Of a stretch of 48,793 nt of DNA, positions 43,880 to 48,793 are shown piece after piece (position 1 is the first letter of the stretch; each line of letters starts with the position of its first letter). The position numbers and the translations under genes are program-made. The notes under the pieces were generated by a model. It ran no database searches and was not told where the DNA came from. It was given only the letters and a program-made list of their open reading frames with translations. Location: the NCBI GenBank assembly GCA_016125385.1, contig WGLV01000001.1, forward strand, positions 1 to 48,793, written 5' to 3'. Source of the DNA: a bacterium (GTDB taxonomy: Bacteria; Hinthialibacterota; Hinthialibacteria; Hinthialibacterales; Hinthialibacteraceae).

Positions 43880-45289
43880 ATGAACGCCTTTCGTTTGATC
43901 CAGCGAATTACGCTTTTATTGACTTTCATCGCTCCCGCCGTTTATTCAGGTGAACCTATCCGGCTGCATCCGGATAATCCTCATTATTTTCTATATCAGA
44001 ACCAACCCACTGTGTTAGTGACTTCGGGTGAGCACTATGGCGCCGTGTTGAACCTCGATTTCGATTACGAGCGCTATCTCGACGCGATGCAAGCGGATGG
44101 AATGAATCTCACCCGCGTGTTCTCTGGTGTTTATTGTGAGAAGCCGGGCGAGTTCAAGATCGAGAAAAACACGTTGGCGCCCTATCCCCTGCGCTTTTTA
44201 TCGCCGTGGGCGCGCTCCAGTGAACCGGGATACGCGGTCGGAGGGAATAAGTTCGATCTGACTCAATGGGATGCAAAATATTTTGAGCGGTTACACCAAT
44301 TTATGAAATACGCTGATCGCCGGGGCGTGGTGGTGGAGTACGTCCTGTTCTGTCCCATGTATAACGACGGATTGTGGGAAATATGTCCGATGAATCAGAA
44401 GAACAACGTCAACAGCATTGGCGCCGTGAATAAAAATGAAGTCTACGCGCTGAAAGAAGCCAAACTTACCGAAGCGCAGGTGAATTTCGTTAAAAAAGCG
44501 GTCAATGAACTGAATCCATACGGCAATTTGTACTTCGAAATCTGCAATGAACCCTATTTCGGCGGAGTGACGCTCGATTTTCAACGCGACATCGCGAAAA
44601 CGATCACAGACGAAGAAGCCAATTTACCCAACAAACACCTCATCGCACAGAACATCGCTAACGGAAGCCAGACAGTGACCGATCCAGACCCGAACGTTTC
44701 GATTCTGAATTATCACTACGCGTATCCGCCGGACGCAGTCTCGCAGAATTACAGACTGGATCGAGCCATTGGATACGATGAAAGCGGTTTCGCTGGCGAC
44801 AGCGACGTGCGATACCGTACACATGCGTGGGCGTTTCTGCTGGCGGGTGGTGCGGAATTTAATAACCTCGATTATTCGTTCACTATCGATTGTGAAGATG
44901 GAACCGCCAGTCAGGAAGCGCCCGGCGGCGGCAGCCCCGCGCTACGAAAACAGTTGAAGGTTTTACATGATTTCGTGAATGGATTTGATTTTATCCGGAT
45001 GAACCCCGAGCCGGAGCTCGTTTCCAACCGAAAGCCTGGAGGTTTGCGTACCTGGGTATTGGCTCAGGAAGGCAAGACGTACGCCGTCTATCTATATATG
45101 CCCAATGGGGAGCGAATCGAAGCCACGCTGACTCTGAAAGCGCCCGCTGGCCGCTACGCGGTGGAATGGGTAAGTACTATCGACGGGAAAGTGGTGAGAT
45201 CGGAAAAGACCGAATCGAACGGCGAGATTACGTTGAAGTCGCCCGCGTTCGTCGATGACGCCGCGCTGAAACTGACGCGCGAGGATTGA
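43880..45289 (+). CDS. Secreted clan-A (GH5-like) glycosidase
   Basis: The 469-residue protein has a signal peptide (MNAFRLIQRITLLLTFIAPAVYS), then FLYQNQPTVLVTSGEHYGAV and LDAMQADGMNLTRVF, as in cellulase-like/DUF4038-type barrels. The acid/base Glu224 lies in FEICNEPYF and the probable nucleophile Glu301 in GYDESGFAG, both positions typical of clan GH-A. A C-terminal beta-domain (LVSNRKPGGLRTWVLAQEGK; YAVEWVSTIDGKVV) resembles the collagen-binding-like domain that follows such barrels. Substrate is unknown. AGGAGA lies 8 nt before ATG 43880. It is divergent from the flagellin unit. Confidence 0.82.
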   Translation: MNAFRLIQRITLLLTFIAPAVYSGEPIRLHPDNPHYFLYQNQPTVLVTSGEHYGAVLNLDFDYERYLDAMQADGMNLTRVFSGVYCEKPGEFKIEKNTLAPYPLRFLSPWARSSEPGYAVGGNKFDLTQWDAKYFERLHQFMKYADRRGVVVEYVLFCPMYNDGLWEICPMNQKNNVNSIGAVNKNEVYALKEAKLTEAQVNFVKKAVNELNPYGNLYFEICNEPYFGGVTLDFQRDIAKTITDEEANLPNKHLIAQNIANGSQTVTDPDPNVSILNYHYAYPPDAVSQNYRLDRAIGYDESGFAGDSDVRYRTHAWAFLLAGGAEFNNLDYSFTIDCEDGTASQEAPGGGSPALRKQLKVLHDFVNGFDFIRMNPEPELVSNRKPGGLRTWVLAQEGKTYAVYLYMPNGERIEATLTLKAPAGRYAVEWVSTIDGKVVRSEKTESNGEITLKSPAFVDDAALKLTRED

Positions 45290-45323
45290 ACCGCTCTGTA
45301 GAATTCATATTCCTCGGGTATCG

Positions 45324-45360
45324 CAAAACAGGCGGCTCCCAATGGAGCCGCCTGTGGTTT
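45324..45360. terminator. Bidirectional terminator
   Basis: ACAGGCGGCTCC (45328-45339) pairs perfectly with GGAGCCGCCTGT (45344-45355). The minus strand continues with TTTTG, the plus strand with GGTTTG. It separates the glycosidase gene from the convergent Cys-rich gene. Confidence 0.85.
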
Positions 45361-45382
45361 GTGGCGAGAATGATGCGTCCGC

Positions 45383-45856
45383 TTATTTGAGAGCGGAAAC
45401 GATTTCGGCGGGATGATCGGTGAGGGTTTCAACCGGCGCCAAGCTGGAGGTCTGATCCGCATTAACGAGCAATTCAACCGGTTGTGAAGCCGTCCGTCCT
45501 GCGGACTGGGCGCCGGTTTTCTGAAGGTAAGGGCACTGACCCGCCGCGGCATGAGGTGAATCGCATGAGCCCGCGAACGGGCATTGGCCGCCTTCGACGG
45601 CGAATTCAGCGACGGAACCCTCGCGGTAGATCGCGGTCTGGATCCCACTCGATTCACAGCAGCCGTCATCCATCGAGGCTCCGGAATTCATGGGACACTG
45701 AGCTTGTGAGACATTCGCTGCGTTGATCTGTTGAGTGGCGCACCAACTGTTAGAGGCGGAAGAAAACATACACTTTGAGCCATTGACCTGATAGGCGTAG
45801 ACGCCGATTCCGGCGGCCATGACGAGCGGGATGATAAAAAGAGGAAATCGCTTCAT
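45383..45856 (-). CDS. Exported cysteine-rich protein with repeated QCPx motifs
   Basis: The 157-residue protein has an N-terminal hydrophobic segment (MKRFPLFIIPLVMAAGIGVYAY) that may be a signal peptide or anchor. The rest has eight Cys: C29, C39, C54, C66, C67, C92, C98 and C108. QCPM, QCPF and QCPY occur at about 53, 91 and 107, together with DDGCCES and FAGSC. The pattern suggests metal binding or disulfide-rich packing; no family was recognised. AGGAG lies about 7 nt before the ATG. It is a single gene. Confidence 0.75.
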   Translation of the reverse strand: MKRFPLFIIPLVMAAGIGVYAYQVNGSKCMFSSASNSWCATQQINAANVSQAQCPMNSGASMDDGCCESSGIQTAIYREGSVAEFAVEGGQCPFAGSCDSPHAAAGQCPYLQKTGAQSAGRTASQPVELLVNADQTSSLAPVETLTDHPAEIVSALK

Positions 45857-45979
45857 CTCGTGACTCCTGTTCTTAAGCAAGGTCATCGGTAAACAATTAT
45901 GGTTCGAAGATGAGGATTCTGATCAATGAGGTGAAGTCATTATAACAGAAAAACACGAAGTGTATATAAGGCGAATGCT

Positions 45980-46555
45980 CTAATCTTTCAGCAGATCGAA
46001 TTGAGGATCGTGGTTGTTTTCCCAGTCCTCTTTCAGGATGGAATACATAATATGATCGACGAATCGATCGTAAAGCCATTCTGCTTGACGTAATCGGCCC
46101 TCCTGCCGAAAGTCAAGTCGTTCTGGAATCCCCCGGCTGCGATGGTTGTCGGGCGCACAACGAATCTCAATCCGATTCAAGCCCAGTTCGACGAAAGCAA
46201 ACTCAATGAGGAATCGGACGCTGAGTGTTACCAGACCTTTGCCCTGATAGATTTCTCCGATCCAGTAACCGATTTCAGCGGTCTTGTTGGGCCAGTCGAT
46301 CCGATCCATTCCCACGACGCCCGCCAATTCGCTCTGGTACCAGATGCCACAGTGCAAAGCCTTGTTGTTCTTAAAATGCGTATTAAGTAACTTGAGATAA
46401 GATTTGCATTCATTGATTGTTTTGTGCTTGTCGACCCAAGGGAGCCACTCACGCAGATACAGGCGGTTGGCCTCTAGCAATTCAAAGAGACGATCCGCGT
46501 CGTCCATGGTGAGGATGCGTAATTCGGTGTCTTCATTGAGCAGATAAAAAAACAT
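45980..46555 (-). CDS. GNAT family N-acetyltransferase (RimJ/RimL-like)
   Basis: The 191-residue protein matches RimJ/RimL-type acetyltransferases: TELRILTMDDADRLFELLEANRLYLREWLPWV, then AGVVGMDRIDWPNKTAEIGYWIGEIYQGKGLVT (acetyl-CoA loop Q-G-K-G) and LGLNRIEIRCAPDNHRSRGIPERLDF. It would acetylate a protein N-terminus or small amine in the cytoplasm. It starts 3 nt after the stop of the PfkB gene, so it is the third gene of an SDR-PfkB-GNAT operon. Confidence 0.92.
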   Translation of the reverse strand: MFFYLLNEDTELRILTMDDADRLFELLEANRLYLREWLPWVDKHKTINECKSYLKLLNTHFKNNKALHCGIWYQSELAGVVGMDRIDWPNKTAEIGYWIGEIYQGKGLVTLSVRFLIEFAFVELGLNRIEIRCAPDNHRSRGIPERLDFRQEGRLRQAEWLYDRFVDHIMYSILKEDWENNHDPQFDLLKD

Positions 46556-46558
46556 CGG

Positions 46559-47518
46559 TTATCCTGATTTGGCTGTATAGGAAGTGGATTGGTTCAAGCA
46601 ACAGGGGCAATATGAGTTCGCCTGTTGAAAGGTTCGCCCCTCATACAGTCGTCCCCGCGCGCCATAGAATTTACCGTTCAGAACGGCTTCATTTTGGGCG
46701 GAGTTTAAAGCGTTTTCGACTAATCCAGCGTCGTCCAGTAATTGTGCTTGACGATGCAGGGGAGTCAGGTGATGAATCAACGTAGCGCTGACCCAGTCGC
46801 CTGAACCCGCCGCGTCGATGAATTGATCGGCGTGAAGTGCGGGAATACGCTTCCATTCGCCGCGCCGAACGCGGTATCGCACACCATCCGAGCCTAGCGT
46901 TTCGATTTCAAGCGGAACGGATGGGCGGCGCGAATCATCTGGCAGGAGTCCGCATCGGTCACGGGCGTACTTGAATATGTCAGCCAATTCGAGAAGATGA
47001 AGGCAGTCGTCTTCGCATGTCATCCGGTTCAGCTCGACGTAAATTAACGCGCCGCGATCCTTGCAGGCTCGCGCCAGTTGAAAGCAGGAGGTGAAATCGC
47101 GTTCGAAGCAGGCGGCGTCGATGGTTTCAGGCAGGCTGCCGATCAGGTTATGGGTGAATTCATCGCTGTTGGGAACGCATGACGGGAAATCGGCGCCGCA
47201 ATCGGGGCATTGCCTGTGAAATCGGTGACCTTTGGATTCGATGGTTTCAACATAGACAGGGGTTTGGGTATCGGCATCCCGCTCAATCATACGGGTCTGG
47301 ACGTTCATCGAATCCAGATCATGCAAGATGCGTCTTGAAGCATAGTCATCGCCAATGCGTCCAACGACGTGAGAATACCATCCCTTTTGTGCGAGAATGG
47401 CGGCGATGTTAAGTGAGGTTCCACCCGCAAACAGGCGGGGCGGTCCGCCATCAGGAACCAGGACGGCGTCGAGGCAGATCAAGCCGCATCCTATGTAGAT
47501 CGGCGTTCGGGTGTTCAT
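46559..47518 (-). CDS. PfkB family sugar kinase with CPxC and CPCC motifs
   Basis: The 319-residue protein is a ribokinase-fold kinase: GGTSLNIAAILAQKGW near the N-terminus and DAAGSGDWVSA (235-245) with catalytic base Asp241 and the anion hole. It should phosphorylate a sugar or nucleoside with ATP. It carries HRQCPDCGADFPSC (Cys104, 107, 114) in the lid region and SYCPCCLNQ (Cys304, 306, 307) at the C-terminus, which look like two zinc knuckles and are not part of standard PfkB kinases. Its start overlaps the stop of the upstream SDR gene by 4 nt. Confidence 0.88.
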   Translation of the reverse strand: MNTRTPIYIGCGLICLDAVLVPDGGPPRLFAGGTSLNIAAILAQKGWYSHVVGRIGDDYASRRILHDLDSMNVQTRMIERDADTQTPVYVETIESKGHRFHRQCPDCGADFPSCVPNSDEFTHNLIGSLPETIDAACFERDFTSCFQLARACKDRGALIYVELNRMTCEDDCLHLLELADIFKYARDRCGLLPDDSRRPSVPLEIETLGSDGVRYRVRRGEWKRIPALHADQFIDAAGSGDWVSATLIHHLTPLHRQAQLLDDAGLVENALNSAQNEAVLNGKFYGARGRLYEGRTFQQANSYCPCCLNQSTSYTAKSG

Positions 47519-48375
47519 TCACTCAATTTCAGCATGCGCGCGATGACCCAATCCTGAATCCGTGTGGGGAACAGATTTAATACCAACCGCATACGGGCAT
47601 CTGTTCCCACGACATAGCGCTCACGAGGGGGATCGGAGGTGAGAGCGTGCCAGACGGCGTCAACCACGCGTTCAACCGGCGCGGCGCGATGGGCCGCGTT
47701 TTCTATCACTTCGTAAAACTTGCGCAGATAAGAGCCGTAGAGTTCCATAACTTCCCGGTTTGACTCTCCGTCCATTTGTTTACGCATTCCCGCTGCTTTT
47801 TCCCAGATCGGAGTGTCGATGGCTCCCGGTTCGATGAGAATGGTTTTGATTCCCCATGGGCGCAGCTCAAGGCGAAGCGAATCGGAAAGCGCTTCGACGG
47901 CATGTTTTGACGCGCAATAGGGAGCGGTAAACGGCATGGAACTGCGTCCCGCGATGGAACTGATGTTGACAATTCTGCCGCGCGCCGGACGTAACAGCGG
48001 AATCATGGTTCGGGTCATGGCGATCAATCCAAAAACGTTGACTTCAAACTGGCGCCGCCAGATATCGAGCGAGATACATTCCTGAGGGCCGCCCAAGGCG
48101 ATCCCCGCGTTATTAATCAAGGCTGAAAGCCCTCCTTCGCCCAACGATTCCTCAAGCAGCCGGCGAACTTCATCAATATCGGCGTTATTGGTGACATCCA
48201 GATGAATCGGGACCAGACGGCCGGAACTTTCTTTCCGGAGGGATTCGGCGTCTTCTTCTTTGCGGCACCCCGCGAAGACGCGATACCCCTGTTTATCAAG
48301 GTAGAGTGCGCAAGCCTTCCCGATGCCCGTGGAGGCTCCGGTGATGATGACGCTGGGAGGCGGGGTAAGTTTCAT
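47515..48375 (-). CDS. SDR family oxidoreductase, first gene of a three-gene operon
   Basis: The 286-residue classical SDR has TGASTGIG (12-19), LDVTNNADI, NNAGIALGG, IVNISSIAGRSS and YCASKHA with catalytic Ser, Tyr and Lys, then a long C-terminal part typical of the retinol-dehydrogenase-like or steroid-type group. AGCRKEE after strand 2 suggests NADP(H). The start at 48375 follows GAGGG 9 nt upstream; ATG 48390 is also possible. Its stop overlaps the PfkB start, so the SDR, PfkB and GNAT genes are co-translated. Confidence 0.88.
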   Translation of the reverse strand: MKLTPPPSVIITGASTGIGKACALYLDKQGYRVFAGCRKEEDAESLRKESSGRLVPIHLDVTNNADIDEVRRLLEESLGEGGLSALINNAGIALGGPQECISLDIWRRQFEVNVFGLIAMTRTMIPLLRPARGRIVNISSIAGRSSMPFTAPYCASKHAVEALSDSLRLELRPWGIKTILIEPGAIDTPIWEKAAGMRKQMDGESNREVMELYGSYLRKFYEVIENAAHRAAPVERVVDAVWHALTSDPPRERYVVGTDARMRLVLNLFPTRIQDWVIARMLKLSE

Positions 48376-48666
48376 GGGAGCAGCCCTCATTTAACAGGGA
48401 ATGGACCATAGTAGCATGAATGCGTCATGAGATGAGAGCCAGGAATAGGGGAGAGAGGATTTTATAAATTGCGAGAATAAATTACATTCCTGTAACCCAT
48501 TGCGCTACTGGATATTCGTTTTGTTGATTACAAAACAGAATCGATTCACAAAGGATATATAATTCATATATTTATGTAAATCAGTGACTTGAGATGTTTG
48601 AGGGTTGAATGGAGATTTCTGGCACGTATTTAGCGTGATGGGGTGTGCAAAGTTTAGAACCTGTTT
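48376..48666. other. AT-rich region next to the transposase end
   Basis: This 290-nt region holds no gene. It has an inverted repeat GTTTTGT (48518-48524) / ACAAAAC (48530-48536) and must contain the promoter of the SDR operon. The end of the insertion sequence probably lies between about 48600 and 48667; its terminal repeat could not be identified without the other end. Confidence 0.4.
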
Positions 48667-48793
48667 TCATGAATTGAGTGCCCGGAGGACCTGCCGGATT
48701 GCGTGAACGCGAATATAGTTTTCTGAATGTCCCGGCAGGATTTCATAATCTTTGGATAGCCGGCGGCCATGATTCATCCAGGCGAAGGTGCGC
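48667..48793 (-). CDS. IS5-type transposase, C-terminal end (partial)
   Basis: The minus strand enters the window in frame and reads RTFAWMNHGRRLSKDYEILP, then GHSENYIRVHAIRQVLRALNS and a stop at 48667-48669. The string R-T-F-A-W-x-x-x-x-R-R-L-x-K-D-Y-E is the C-terminal signature of IS5/IS1182-like DDE transposases (the conserved Glu of the DDE triad lies just before it, outside the window). Only 41 residues are visible, so whether the element is intact is unknown. Confidence 0.85.
   Translation of the reverse strand, partial: RTFAWMNHGRRLSKDYEILPGHSENYIRVHAIRQVLRALNS

Noticed and set aside
1-48793. CRISPR arrays, rRNA and tRNA genes
   Set aside because: No regular spaced repeats, no tRNA-like T-loop/acceptor pairing and no rRNA signatures were seen on either strand.

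Overview
The window is a chromosomal stretch of a Gram-negative, flagellated, chemotactic heterotroph. Most genes encode proteins with signal peptides: glycoside hydrolases of GH106 and GH29 type, a clan-A glycosidase, a probable TIM-barrel glycosidase, a large S8 protease, PQQ-like and FG-GAP propellers, a PqaA-type protein and two prepilins. GC content looks moderate (a little over 50%). This mix, with DUF6786-like and other secreted proteins of unknown function, resembles uncultured PVC/Hydrogenedentota/Sumerlaeota-type genomes. That placement is inference from gene content; no rRNA or tRNA gene is present to confirm it.

Layout. 1-3300: a secreted PHP-domain protein and two convergent prepilin genes, the second behind a complete cobalamin riboswitch with its own promoter. 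3400-13030: GH106-like glycosidase, YaaA, PQQ propeller, DJ-1/PfpI plus CPXCG pair, and the S8 protease. 13110-17620: DUF6786-like and FG-GAP proteins (one operon), then an exported fusion of a metallo-beta-lactamase domain to a 2-hydroxyacid dehydrogenase. 17690-18110: a decaying hicBA toxin-antitoxin pair. 18190-25030: nitrilase-GH29 fucosidase operon, a histidine kinase/CheY pair, and an operon of a glycosidase-like protein with a conserved secreted protein. 25200-32540: two SDRs, PqaA-like protein, a membrane beta-repeat protein, NagD-type HAD phosphatase, an exported methyltransferase and an aminotransferase. 33050-40110: chemoreceptor, RpoD-type sigma factor, Rrf2 regulator, PhnD-like binding protein and a PAS histidine kinase. 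40220-43720: a small gene, a very large flagellin and its leader of about 630 nt. 43880-48793: clan-A glycosidase, Cys-rich exported protein, an SDR/PfkB/GNAT operon, and the 3' end of an IS5-type transposase at the edge.

How the genes fit together: the secreted enzymes point to breakdown of deoxysugar-rich polysaccharide (rhamnose, fucose), with an intracellular sugar kinase and dehydrogenases, and with chemotaxis, flagellin and two-component genes for finding substrate. Most genes are single or in pairs, separated by strong hairpin terminators, often bidirectional between convergent genes.

The most unusual features are regulatory RNAs. (1) The flagellin gene has a near-consensus sigma-28 promoter about 640 nt upstream of its start codon. 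Its leader carries two copies of a 49-bp element (46/49 identical), each closed by stems whose pairing is kept although the 3' arms differ in sequence, and then two mutually exclusive hairpins just before the Shine-Dalgarno site. (2) A B12 riboswitch precedes a prepilin gene rather than a cobalamin gene. Protein oddities include the exported MBL-dehydrogenase fusion, a PfkB kinase with CPxC and CPCC motifs, and a sigma factor with glycines at both extended -10 contact positions.
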